From positions 1-43,116 of the forward strand of contig NZ_AMPG01000010.1 in the NCBI RefSeq assembly GCF_000299415.1: a DNA stretch of 43,116 bases, read 5' to 3'. This DNA is from Candidatus Microthrix parvicella Bio17-1 (GTDB lineage: Bacteria > Actinomycetota > Acidimicrobiia > Acidimicrobiales > Microtrichaceae). The position numbers and the translations under genes are program-made. Position 1 is the first letter of the stretch. Every line of letters starts with the position of its first letter. The notes under the pieces are model-generated. The model searched no databases and was not told where the DNA came from. It saw nothing but the letters and a program-made list of their open reading frames with translations. Positions 8,612 through 16,337 of the stretch are shown here, one piece after another.

Positions 8612-8657
8612 TAGCGGTGCTGCAGTAGTGCGGCTCCGCTATGACCGCCGCACTACT
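8612..8657 (+). promoter_or_regulatory. Structured mRNA leader with two competing stems
   Basis: AGTAGTGCGG (8624-8633) and CCGCACTACT (8648-8657) are a perfect 10-bp inverted repeat with a 14-nt loop. A second pair, TAGCGG (8612-8617) with CCGCTA (8636-8641), overlaps it so that the two stems interlock and cannot form a simple nested fold. The hairpin ends 19 bases before the GTG start at 8677. No T-run follows, so this is not a standard terminator of RNase D; a regulatory leader is more likely. No known riboswitch class is recognised. Confidence 0.55.
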
Positions 8658-8676
8658 ACCCCGTGGAGCGTGACCC

Positions 8677-8859
8677 GTGAAAAAGGGTCGTCATCGTCGT
8701 TTCGAAGAGGCACGTGCCCTCAAGCGAAGCTCTGACATCGATATTGAAGCCGTCTTCTCCGTCCCCAAGGGGCCGTGTGAGGAGTGCGGGGCCGAACCGG
8801 AGGACAGCCACGCCACCTGGTGCATGGCGGAGGATGCCTTGGAAGAGGAATACAGCTAG
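8677..8859 (+). CDS. Small cysteine-containing protein, 60 residues
   Basis: A 60-residue acidic protein with a basic N-terminus (KKGRHRRFEEARALKR) and three cysteines, C-x2-C near residues 34-37 and one near 49, close to an HATWC segment. It could bind Zn or a small cluster, but no family is recognised. The GTG start has GGAG at 8665-8668 with 8-base spacing. The unusual hairpin leader suggests the gene is regulated. The next gene downstream is also cysteine-rich. Confidence 0.7.
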   Translation: MKKGRHRRFEEARALKRSSDIDIEAVFSVPKGPCEECGAEPEDSHATWCMAEDALEEEYS

Positions 8860-8912
8860 CACCCCGTGGGGGGTGAGTGGTTGACGCCGCCGATCGGGCA
8901 GGTGCGGGGCAC

Positions 8913-8918
8913 TACGGT
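8913..8918 (+). promoter_or_regulatory. -10 box, leaderless cysteine-rich gene
   Basis: TACGGT is followed by 7 bases and GTG 8926; no Shine-Dalgarno sequence is present. Confidence 0.5.
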
Positions 8919-8925
8919 TTCGGCC

Positions 8926-9696
8926 GTGAACGTCGCCGACTCCGCCCGAGAGTGGTTTTCCCTCGATGATGACGAGGGAACCTGGCTTTTTGACGTGACG
9001 TTCCTGGCCAGCGCCTGGCAGTGTGTGTGGGGGCAGGGTTGCCCGGGCATCGAACCCGAACCCGACGTGACCTCCGCCCTCGGCTGCTGCACCCACGGAG
9101 CCCATTTCGGCGATGCTGACGACCGGGCCAGGGTGCGTGAAGCGGTGGATCGACTCGGTCCAACTCAATGGCAGCTTCGACCTGCGGACCGGCGCCGCTC
9201 ACCTTTCGAGCGCACCGACGAAGGCTGGAAGACCCGGGTGGTCGACGGCGCATGCATCTTTTTGAACCGTCACGATGCCGATGCATCCGCTGGGTCGGGC
9301 CCGGGCTGTGTGCTGCATTCGGCGGCGGTGGTGGCGGGGGAGCGGCCGATGGATTGGAAACCCGAGGTGTGCTGGCAGTTGCCTCTGCGGCTGGAGCACC
9401 ACACCGACGAGAGCGGCGCCGACCTGCACACGCTTCGCGAGTGGCGCCGCCGCGACTGGGGCGAGGGCGGGTCCGAATTCGGCTGGTGGTGCACCGAGGA
9501 GCACCTGGCGTTCACCGGTACCGAAGCGGTCTACGAATCGCTTCGCGACGAGGTGGTCGAGTTGATCGGCCCGACCCGGTACCGGGTGCTGGCCGGCTAC
9601 CTTGACGGGCGGCGCCCGGGTGCCACGGCGGCCACGGGCCCCACGCCGGTGATGGTGGCCCATCCCGCCGTCCGCGCCCTACCGACGACGCTGTGA
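8926..9696 (+). CDS. YkgJ/DUF3109-like cysteine-rich protein
   Basis: A 256-residue protein with clustered cysteines: CVWGQGCPG near residue 30, GCCTHGAHF near 52, then GACIFLNR, GPGCVLHSAA, PEVCWQLPL and WWCTEEH. The order C..C, CC, CIFL, CVLH, P-x-x-CWQLPL resembles the YkgJ/DUF3109 cysteine-cluster family, thought to bind Zn or an Fe-S cluster; the function of the family is not established. The open frame begins at 8866, but GTG 8926 is preferred because of the leaderless-type box and because conserved sequence begins shortly after. It is followed by a small helical protein after 22 bases. Confidence 0.72.
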   Translation: MNVADSAREWFSLDDDEGTWLFDVTFLASAWQCVWGQGCPGIEPEPDVTSALGCCTHGAHFGDADDRARVREAVDRLGPTQWQLRPADRRRSPFERTDEGWKTRVVDGACIFLNRHDADASAGSGPGCVLHSAAVVAGERPMDWKPEVCWQLPLRLEHHTDESGADLHTLREWRRRDWGEGGSEFGWWCTEEHLAFTGTEAVYESLRDEVVELIGPTRYRVLAGYLDGRRPGATAATGPTPVMVAHPAVRALPTTL

Positions 9697-9718
9697 CCAA
9701 ACCCCGAGGAGCGAGCTG

Positions 9719-9931
9719 ATGGCAGGAGAGTTCGACGAGCTGCGGGCACGCCTTGAGGCGATCTCCGAGGAGCTGGCCGATCTGGCCATCGCCCGGTTGC
9801 GCGATTCGATCGATGCAGGCGGCACCGAGTTGCCGATCGACGAGCGCCGCCTCACCCGAGCCCGGCGGGCTGTTGAAAAGGCGGCCGGTCTCCTCCGCGA
9901 CGAGCCGGACGAGTACGGAGGAAGCGCCTAG
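9719..9931 (+). CDS. Small helical protein, 70 residues
   Basis: A 70-residue, highly charged and probably all-helical protein (EFDELRARLEAISEELADLA, then an ARRAVEKAAGLL helix). No family is recognised. ATG 9719 has GAGGAG at 9706-9711 with good spacing. It probably shares a transcript with the cysteine-rich gene. Its TAG stop and the TAG stop of the convergent kup gene are read from the two strands of one CTAG palindrome at 9928-9931. Confidence 0.68.
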   Translation: MAGEFDELRARLEAISEELADLAIARLRDSIDAGGTELPIDERRLTRARRAVEKAAGLLRDEPDEYGGSA

Positions 9932-11823
9932 ATCTCCACCTGGACACCGAGCTCGATCGTCTGCTCGGGGGGCAGCTTGAAGTACGCATCCGCGGTCGTG
10001 GCATTGCGCAACATGAACACGAAGAGGTGCTCTCGCCACTGGGCCATGCCGGGTCGGTCGGTCACCCGCAGGGTCTCACGACCGAGGACGTAGCTGGCGG
10101 CTGAAAAGTCGAGTCCGGTCAACTCGGTGCCGAGACGTGACAACTCCTTGGGCACGTCGACGTCGTCGGAGTAGCCCAGATGGATCTTGAGTTGCCAGAC
10201 CCCGCTCGAACGTTTGACGGCTGTCAGCCGTTCGTCCTCGGGCACGTAGGGCCGACTCTGGATCAGGACGGCCAACACACACACGTTCTCGGGTAGAACA
10301 CGGGCGTGGCGTAGCTGCGACGACAGCGCCTGGGGAACCACGTCGGGGTTGGAGCCCAGGTAGATGCCCACGCCCGGGCCACGCAGCGGGGGATCCTCTG
10401 CGAGTTGCTCGGCGAACTCGGACAGCGGGCGGGCGCGGTCGGCCAGCCGCGCAGCCGTGAGCGCCCGTCCCGTGAACCACGTGGTCAGGACCAGCAGCAG
10501 CACCAGGCCGATACCAATCGGAATCCAGCCGCCCTCGGGGATCTTGGGGAGGTTGGCTCCGAGGAGCGCCAGGTCGACCACCAGGAACACGGTGGTCAGC
10601 CCGATCGTCGGCCACTTCGACCAGCCGAACCGGTCGCGGGCCACTCGGTAGAACAAGACCGTGGTGATGAACATCGTGGACGTGACCGCGATGCCGTAGG
10701 CGGCGGCCAGGTTGCCGGAGTTTCTGAAGATCAACACGAGGGCCACGCAGGCGGCCAGGAGCAGCCAGTTGACCACTCCGATGTAGATCTGCCCTTCGGC
10801 CTCGTCGGACGTGTGGGTGATGCGCACCCTGGGCAGATAGCCCAGTTGTACCGCCTGGCGGGTCAGGCTGAACGCACCGGAGATCAGTGCCTGGCTGGCG
10901 ATGACGGTGGCCATGGTCGCCAGGATCACGAGCGGCCACAACGCCCAACGGGGGGCCATGCGATAGAAGGGGTTGTCGATGTTCTCGGGGTGGGCCAACA
11001 ACATGGCGCCCTGACCGAAATAGTTGAGCACCAGCCCGGGCAGCACGATCTTGTACCAGGCCCGGCGAATGGGGGAGACGCCAAAGTGGCCCATATCGGC
11101 GTACAGGGCCTCGACGCCGGTCACCACCAGGACCACCGAACCCAGGGCGATGAACCCGCGGGAACCGTTGTTGATGAGGAACTCGACGCCGTACCACGGG
11201 TTGATCGCCCGCAGGACCGCCAGTTGATCGGCGATGTGGGTGATGCCGAGCACGCCAAGCACCAAAAACCACACGAACATGACCGGGCCGAACACCCGGC
11301 CGACGGCGGCGGTGCCGCGTCGCTGCACGCTGAACAGGCCGATCAGGATGGCGATCGAAATGGGTACGACCAGCGGTTTCATCGACGCGGTCACCACGCT
11401 GGTGCCCTCCACGGCGGAGAGCACCGAGATGGCCGGGGTGATGATGCCGTCGCCGTAGAGCAACGCTGCGCCGAACAGCCCAAGGATCAGCAGCACCACC
11501 GCCTGGCGAGACGCATCGCGAGGGTTTTTGGGTCGGATCAGGGCCGTGAGGGCGAGGATGCCGCCCTCCCCGTGGTTGTCGGCTTTCAAGACGAACGTCA
11601 GGTACTTGAGGGACACCACCAACAACACCGCCCAGAGCACCAGCGAGAGCACGCCGATGATGTTGGCCTCGTTGATGGGTGGCGGGGCGTGGCCCGCTCC
11701 CTCAAACGTCTCTCGCAATGAGTACAGGGGACTGGTGCCAATGTCGCCGAACACCACCCCGAGCGCGCCCAGGGTGGCAACTCGTCCGGCAGGATGGCTT
11801 GGGCGCACAGCGGTGTCGGACAC
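9928..11823 (-). CDS. kup: KUP-family potassium uptake permease
   Basis: A 631-residue K+/H+ symporter of the KUP/HAK/KT family. The N-terminal signature ALGVVFGDIGTSPLYSLRE (residues about 17-35) is followed by about 12 membrane segments to about residue 450 (including YADMGHFG) and a hydrophilic C-terminal region. Length matches typical Kup (about 620-650). The open frame runs upstream to 12234, through the glycosyltransferase gene, so the start is set at GTG 11823 just before the family signature. Only a weak GAGA lies upstream and no clear -10 box was found. It takes up potassium at the cytoplasmic membrane, possibly complementary to the antiporter at 3.3 kb. Confidence 0.95.
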   Translation of the reverse strand: MSDTAVRPSHPAGRVATLGALGVVFGDIGTSPLYSLRETFEGAGHAPPPINEANIIGVLSLVLWAVLLVVSLKYLTFVLKADNHGEGGILALTALIRPKNPRDASRQAVVLLILGLFGAALLYGDGIITPAISVLSAVEGTSVVTASMKPLVVPISIAILIGLFSVQRRGTAAVGRVFGPVMFVWFLVLGVLGITHIADQLAVLRAINPWYGVEFLINNGSRGFIALGSVVLVVTGVEALYADMGHFGVSPIRRAWYKIVLPGLVLNYFGQGAMLLAHPENIDNPFYRMAPRWALWPLVILATMATVIASQALISGAFSLTRQAVQLGYLPRVRITHTSDEAEGQIYIGVVNWLLLAACVALVLIFRNSGNLAAAYGIAVTSTMFITTVLFYRVARDRFGWSKWPTIGLTTVFLVVDLALLGANLPKIPEGGWIPIGIGLVLLLVLTTWFTGRALTAARLADRARPLSEFAEQLAEDPPLRGPGVGIYLGSNPDVVPQALSSQLRHARVLPENVCVLAVLIQSRPYVPEDERLTAVKRSSGVWQLKIHLGYSDDVDVPKELSRLGTELTGLDFSAASYVLGRETLRVTDRPGMAQWREHLFVFMLRNATTADAYFKLPPEQTIELGVQVEI

Positions 11824-11879
11824 GAAGTGGTTCTCAGAGGCGGTGGGCACCCTCGTCCAGGTACCGAGAGCCCGTGAGC

Positions 11880-12785
11880 CTAACGCCGGTTTCGGTCTGC
11901 CTGGCGAAGCCAGGCTGCAATGCCAAGTGCCGAGCGCCGCGCCAGGGAGGCGCGGGACACCTCGGGACGGCGGAGATTGAGCAGGTTGAGGGCCGTCACA
12001 CCCGCCAGGAACGCCCACAGCGTGACGCCTCTGGCCCGAGCGTTGAACGTGCGAGAGATCGCCCATCGTGCCCGGTCGGCACGCCAGCGGCTGGAAACCA
12101 CGATCGCGTCCACGTCGCTGCTGCCCACCTGTGCGGAATCCTGAGCGGTGGCGCTGGCGGCGTGGACCCGATAGTGCAGGAGCACCCGATCGAGGTTGGC
12201 CAGCGCCACTCCTCGACGGCTCAGCGTCCGCCACAGGGCCAGGTCCTCGGCGTCAGGAAACCCGGAGGTGTACTGCAGTTCGCCGGTGCGGCGTCGGTCG
12301 ATCGTCACGGTGGGGTGAGCGAGCGGGTTGCCGAAGTACAACGACGCAGCAACCAGTTTCGGCGAGGTGACGAACCGCCGGGACCCGACCTGGGTGCCGG
12401 CGGCATTGATGTAGTCGTGGGCGGTGCCCAGTACCCCGATTTCGGGATGGGCACGCAGGTATGCCAACTGGAGCTCCAGGCGGTCCGGCTCGGCAAGATC
12501 GTCGGCATCCATGCGGGCCAGGTAGCGGCCGGTGGCGGCGGCGAGTCCCAGGTTGAGCGCAGCGACCAGACCCACCGGCCCGGCCTCGATCACCCGTACC
12601 CGGGCATCCCGGGTGGCGTGTCGCCGCAAGACCGCCGACGAGCCATCGGTGGAGCCGTTTTCAACCGCCACCACCTCGAGGTCGGTCTCGGTCTGGCCCA
12701 GGATGCTGTCGATGGCGGCGTCGAGGAAGTCGCCCCCGTTGTGCACCGGCATCAGGACGCTCACCAGCGGGGTGCGCTGGTTCAC
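11880..12785 (-). CDS. Family 2 glycosyltransferase
   Basis: A 301-residue GT2 (GT-A fold) enzyme. It opens with VSVLMPVHNGGDFLDAAIDS, has the nucleotide-binding ENGSTDGS and the metal-binding DADD (ARMDADDLAEPDR) near residue 95, and an acidic GFPDAEDLALW segment likely to contain the catalytic base. A hydrophobic stretch near residue 260 may anchor it to the membrane. GTG 12785 overlaps the stop of the TagF-like gene by 4 bases (GTGA), so the two are coupled. The pair may glycosylate and polymerise a glycerol-phosphate-type wall or surface polymer; this is inferred from the neighbour. Confidence 0.9.
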   Translation of the reverse strand: MNQRTPLVSVLMPVHNGGDFLDAAIDSILGQTETDLEVVAVENGSTDGSSAVLRRHATRDARVRVIEAGPVGLVAALNLGLAAATGRYLARMDADDLAEPDRLELQLAYLRAHPEIGVLGTAHDYINAAGTQVGSRRFVTSPKLVAASLYFGNPLAHPTVTIDRRRTGELQYTSGFPDAEDLALWRTLSRRGVALANLDRVLLHYRVHAASATAQDSAQVGSSDVDAIVVSSRWRADRARWAISRTFNARARGVTLWAFLAGVTALNLLNLRRPEVSRASLARRSALGIAAWLRQADRNRR

Positions 12786-14161
12786 GTTGCCGACCCGCCG
12801 ACCCGCGCCCTGCCAAACCGCGCCCTGCCAAACCGCGCCCTGCCAAACCGCGCCCTGCCAAACCGCGCGGGGCCGAATCGCGATGTTGCGATGTTGGTGA
12901 TCTGGCCGACGAGGTCGCTGTTGGAGTCGACCATCGCGGGGCCGGGACCCTCACCCCACACCTGATCGCGAACCTCGGGGGGAAACGTCCAGGTGCGCCA
13001 GGCGCCGGAATGAATCACGTCGACCAGTTCGGCATACGTCCTGGCGACGTGTCCCTTCACCAGCGATTCGTAGTCAAAGGCGAACGAGGTGCTGGACGCC
13101 CGCACGTAGTCGGCGAGGTCGAAGGGGTAGAACACCACTGGAATCCGCAGCAGGGCCGCATCAAACATCACCGAGGAGTAGTCGGTGATCACGCCGTCGA
13201 CACGACCGATGAGTTCGTTGATCTCCGCCTCGTTGGGTACGAGTTCCACCCGGTCCAGCGGGCGGGGAAGCATCACCTTGTCGTAGAGGTGCGCCTTGAT
13301 GAGGAGCCGCGTGTTGGCATCGGACAACGCCGACTCCAGCGCCTCCAGATCCGGCAGCGCCTCGGCCAGATCGAAGCCTGGCGGCACCCGCCACGTGGGT
13401 GCATACAGCAGCACGGCAGGGTGGTCGTCTCCGCCCCGGTCGGCGCCCTCGACTGCAACGGCGGCGCGGTCGGCGACGGACACGGTCATGCGGGGCGGGC
13501 GGCCGACCATCATGTGCCGGGCACGAGCGCCGAACGCACGCTGCATGGCCTGGGCCACCTGGGCTGATGGGGCCAAAACGAGGTCGTTCGGGATTGACCG
13601 CGGGTAGTACACCGTGGCCGCCCGCAGCCGATCGGCGAGAGTGCGCGGATGGTAGATGCGCCGGGCCGAGCCCACGGTGATGTCGTTCTCAATCTGCTTG
13701 AGCGGAATGCCGTGGTACAGGTTGACGCCGACGGTCCCACCCGTGAGCGCAACGTTGACATCGGCCACATCGAACGCATACACGGCCACCCCCGCCCGCA
13801 GGGTGGACCAGATACCGCTGATGCTCCAGCGCCGCGCCGCGGAGCGTCCCTCGCCCCTCACGCGGTCCACCACAGCGTCGTCGCCCGAGACCCAGACGGC
13901 CGAAATCTCATGATGGTGATCCGCCACATGCTCAAACAGGAAGCGGGGATTGTCGACGTACGCGTCGGCCCGGCTGGCGAACACCCACCGATCGGCCCGT
14001 CGGGGTACAACACGGCTCAGCGTCCGCAGCATCCGTTGGATCAGGCCCACGAGCACCCGACCACCGGGCGCCAACAGGCCCAGCGGTGACTTTCGAACGG
14101 CCGGAGCGGTCAGGGGACTCAGCGCAACCCTCGTCGCGGCGACGTCGGGTCGTGCGGGCAC
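12782..14161 (-). CDS. CDP-glycerol glycerophosphotransferase (TagB/F-like)
   Basis: A 459-residue member of the TagB/TagF glycerophosphotransferase family. Motifs: YHGIPLKQIEND (near residue 165, catalytic His region), LLYAPTWR (near 255), LLIKAHLYDK, TDYSSVMFD (near 325) and FYPFDLADYVR ... FDYE. These enzymes add glycerol-phosphate units from CDP-glycerol to a lipid-linked acceptor at the inner membrane face. The C-terminal 30 residues are an unusual RFGRA pentapeptide array encoded by 15-bp repeats, very basic and lacking homology I know of. GTG 14161 has no Shine-Dalgarno sequence; internal GTG codons nearby are alternatives. It is coupled to the GT2 gene downstream. Confidence 0.85.
   Translation of the reverse strand: MPARPDVAATRVALSPLTAPAVRKSPLGLLAPGGRVLVGLIQRMLRTLSRVVPRRADRWVFASRADAYVDNPRFLFEHVADHHHEISAVWVSGDDAVVDRVRGEGRSAARRWSISGIWSTLRAGVAVYAFDVADVNVALTGGTVGVNLYHGIPLKQIENDITVGSARRIYHPRTLADRLRAATVYYPRSIPNDLVLAPSAQVAQAMQRAFGARARHMMVGRPPRMTVSVADRAAVAVEGADRGGDDHPAVLLYAPTWRVPPGFDLAEALPDLEALESALSDANTRLLIKAHLYDKVMLPRPLDRVELVPNEAEINELIGRVDGVITDYSSVMFDAALLRIPVVFYPFDLADYVRASSTSFAFDYESLVKGHVARTYAELVDVIHSGAWRTWTFPPEVRDQVWGEGPGPAMVDSNSDLVGQITNIATSRFGPARFGRARFGRARFGRARFGRARVGGSAT
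12811..12870. repeat. 15-bp tandem repeat encoding RFGRA
   Basis: Four contiguous units of TGCCAAACCGCGCCC, the last with two changed bases, flanked by degenerate partial copies on both sides. On the minus strand each unit encodes Arg-Phe-Gly-Arg-Ala in the tail of the TagF-like protein. Confidence 0.92.
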
Positions 14162-14188
14162 TGGCTTGGCGTGGAACGCATCCGGGCG

Positions 14189-14194
14189 ATGGTA
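14189..14194 (-). promoter_or_regulatory. Candidate -10 box, TagF-like gene
   Basis: TACCAT on the minus strand lies 27 bases before GTG 14161. It is 7 bases ahead of an ATG that opens a 20-codon frame overlapping the gene start in another frame, a possible leader peptide. Confidence 0.33.
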
Positions 14195-14201
14195 GCCCCG
14201 C

Positions 14202-14207
14202 TACTGT
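14202..14207 (+). promoter_or_regulatory. -10 box, leaderless hydrolase gene
   Basis: TACTGT ends 6 bases before ATG 14214. It lies within about 10 bases of the divergent minus-strand box. Confidence 0.48.
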
Positions 14208-14213
14208 GCGCCG

Positions 14214-15080
14214 ATGCCACGTCCCCACCATGTCGACGGTGTGCCCCTCCCCGCCGAGCGAGTCAGGTTGGCGTCCGGTCGATCGCTGGCGTTCGAACTT
14301 GTCGGGGCGGGGCCGGGCCACCCGGTGGTGCTGGTGCTCCACGGCACGCCCGACAGCCGCCTGGCCACGCCCCCTGATCCGCTCGTCCCATCCGTCACCC
14401 AGATTCTGGTGGATCGGCCGGGGTTTGGCGACAGTGACGTCGACCCCGACGCCACGCCCTCCTCGGTGGCCGATGACCTGGCCGAAACGTGTGGGCTGCT
14501 GGGATTTGAACGCATCGGGGTGATGGCATGGTCTGCCGGTGCGCTGTTTGCCCTGGCGCTGGCAGCGCGCCACCCCTCGCTGGTGGGCAGGCTCGTCCTG
14601 GCGGCACCGCTGGCGCCGGCCGGTTCGTGGGCCGAAACCGCTCCCGATCGATTTCATTTCGAACATGCCGACATCGTTGATATCGCGCCGCTGTTGGTGC
14701 CTGAGGGCATCGACCTTGAGGCGGCCGTGCAGATCGTTCTGGGTGACGAATCGGCGGCGCGGCAGCGTGAGATCCTCTCGATCCCCGGTGCGGCCGAGCG
14801 CTTGGGCCTTGCGGTGATGGGCTCGGTGCAGTCCGGGCTCGTCGGGTTGCAGCGCGATCTTGCCGCGCAGTTGGTGATGCCCGACCTGGCCTCCATCGCC
14901 GCTCCCTGCCACATCGTGGTCGGTGCCGAGGACGCGACCTGTCCTCCGGCGATGGGGCAGTGGCTGGCCGGTCGGATGACGCACTCGGCGACGACCCTCC
15001 AACGGGTGGCCGGCGCCGGTCACGCGTTCCCGCTTCTCCGCTGGACCGAACTGGTGATGGCCGCCGCCGAGGCGGGGTGA
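14214..15080 (+). CDS. Alpha/beta hydrolase
   Basis: A 288-residue alpha/beta-hydrolase-fold protein: oxyanion motif VLHGTPDSR near 41-49, nucleophile elbow AWSAGA with Ser107, acid probably the Asp in GAEDAT and His in GAGHAFP near the C-terminus. AWSAGA instead of GxSxG has Ala in the first Gly position, a tolerated variant. It resembles the proline iminopeptidase/lipase-like general hydrolases; the substrate is unknown. It is divergent from the TagF-like gene and followed by the LldD-like gene on the same strand. Its stop lies inside a 15-bp repeat array. Confidence 0.85.
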   Translation: MPRPHHVDGVPLPAERVRLASGRSLAFELVGAGPGHPVVLVLHGTPDSRLATPPDPLVPSVTQILVDRPGFGDSDVDPDATPSSVADDLAETCGLLGFERIGVMAWSAGALFALALAARHPSLVGRLVLAAPLAPAGSWAETAPDRFHFEHADIVDIAPLLVPEGIDLEAAVQIVLGDESAARQREILSIPGAAERLGLAVMGSVQSGLVGLQRDLAAQLVMPDLASIAAPCHIVVGAEDATCPPAMGQWLAGRMTHSATTLQRVAGAGHAFPLLRWTELVMAAAEAG

Positions 15081-15113
15081 GGTGAGGCGGGGTGAAGCGG
15101 AGCGGGGTGCCGG
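15069..15113. repeat. 15-bp period repeat at hydrolase stop
   Basis: GAGGCGGGGTGA occurs at 15069-15080 and 15084-15095, and a degenerate copy (GGAGCGGGGTG) at 15099-15109, all with a 15-base period. The first unit contains the TGA stop of the hydrolase gene, so slippage here would alter the spacer and possibly the reading through to the next gene. Confidence 0.75.
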
Positions 15114-15130
15114 TGCGCGAGGCTGAGCCC

Positions 15131-16315
15131 ATGGTGACCCTGAACCCGTTGGGCCGAGATCGACCGCTGGGGCTGGCCGCCGCGTCGGTTCGCGATTATC
15201 GGGAGGTGGCGCGACGAAGACTGCCACGGCAGTTGTTCGACTACATCGACGGGGGTGCCTACGAGGAGGCGACGTTGGCGGCCAACACCGCCGATCTGGA
15301 GGCGATCTCGCTGCGTCAGCGGGTGCTGCGCGACGTGTCCACCCGGACGATGAGCACCACGGTGCTGGGCGAGGAGCTGAGCCTGCCGGTGCTCCTGGCC
15401 CCGGTGGGGCTGGCGGGCATGTTTGCCAACCGGGCCGAGGTGGCGGCGGCACGAGCGGCCGAACACGCAGGTGTGAGCTTCGTGGAGTCCACCGTGTCGA
15501 TCTGCTCGTTGGAGGAGGTGGCCGCTGCGTCCAAGCGGGCGCCGTGGTTTCAGTTGTACGTCATGCGGGACCGCGGGTATGCAGAGAATCTCATGGCCCG
15601 TGCCCAGGCGGTGGGGTGTCGCGTGCTGGTACTGACGGCGGACCTTGCGGTGGTGGGCGCCCGCTACCGCGATACCCGAAACGGCCTGGGCGGCCGGGTC
15701 TCGCCTGTGGGTGCGGCCATTCGGGGACTCGATCGGGTCAGCCACCCACGCTGGGTGTGGGAGGTGGGTATCCAAGGCAAGCCCCACACGTTCGGCAATC
15801 TCACCGATGCGGTTCCCGGAGGCAACTCACCCGACGACTTTCGAGACTGGGTGGACGCGCAGTTCGATCCGTCCGTCACCTGGGACGACCTGGCCTGGGT
15901 TCGCGATCACTGGGATGGCCCGGTGGTACTCAAAGGCATTCTCGATCCCGAGGATGCCCGGGCGGCCGCCGACGCCGGCGTCGACGCTGTGGTGGTGTCC
16001 AACCATGGCGGTCGTCAATTGGATGCTGTGCCATCAACGGCCGCGGCGCTGCCGGCGGTGGTCGAGGCCGTCGGCGATCGGATCGAGGTGTTGGTCGACG
16101 GCGGCGTCCGCAGCGGTCTGGACCTGCTCAAGATGATGGCGATGGGGGCCAAGGCCTGCCTGGTCGGTCGCCCGTGGGCCTGGGCGGTCGCCGCAAAAGG
16201 CGAGGCGGGGGTGGCACACCTGCTGGAGATTCTTCGGGACGAATTGGCGGTGGCGATGGCGCTCACCGGTACCACCGACGTGGCCGACCTCGGCCCGGAC
16301 TCCCTGCTGCGATAG
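15131..16315 (+). CDS. FMN-dependent alpha-hydroxy-acid oxidase/dehydrogenase
   Basis: A 394-residue (beta/alpha)8 FMN enzyme of the L-lactate dehydrogenase (LldD) / glycolate oxidase family. Visible: FDYIDGGAYEE near the N-terminus, LLAPVGLAGM, WFQLYVMRDR, VLTADLAVVGAR-YRDTRNG, VLKGI (FMN-binding Lys), SNHGGRQLD (catalytic His about 292 and substrate Arg) and VDGGVRSG. It oxidises an L-2-hydroxy acid and passes electrons to quinone, cytochrome or oxygen; the acceptor is not evident. ATG 15131 is chosen over GTG 15092, which lies in the repeat array; the RBS is weak. It is convergent with fbiC, 22 bases away, with no terminator hairpin visible. Confidence 0.9.
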   Translation: MVTLNPLGRDRPLGLAAASVRDYREVARRRLPRQLFDYIDGGAYEEATLAANTADLEAISLRQRVLRDVSTRTMSTTVLGEELSLPVLLAPVGLAGMFANRAEVAAARAAEHAGVSFVESTVSICSLEEVAAASKRAPWFQLYVMRDRGYAENLMARAQAVGCRVLVLTADLAVVGARYRDTRNGLGGRVSPVGAAIRGLDRVSHPRWVWEVGIQGKPHTFGNLTDAVPGGNSPDDFRDWVDAQFDPSVTWDDLAWVRDHWDGPVVLKGILDPEDARAAADAGVDAVVVSNHGGRQLDAVPSTAAALPAVVEAVGDRIEVLVDGGVRSGLDLLKMMAMGAKACLVGRPWAWAVAAKGEAGVAHLLEILRDELAVAMALTGTTDVADLGPDSLLR

Positions 16316-16337
16316 CCGGGGTGGATGGGTTCTCCGG

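Noticed and set aside
8612-8657. Rho-independent terminator of RNase D
   Set aside because: The stem is strong but no T-run follows, and it lies inside the likely leader of the next gene.
10405-11721. Long plus-strand open frame (438 codons) antisense to kup
   Set aside because: It is His/Gln/Gly-rich with no domain and mirrors a clear kup gene; typical shadow in high-GC DNA.
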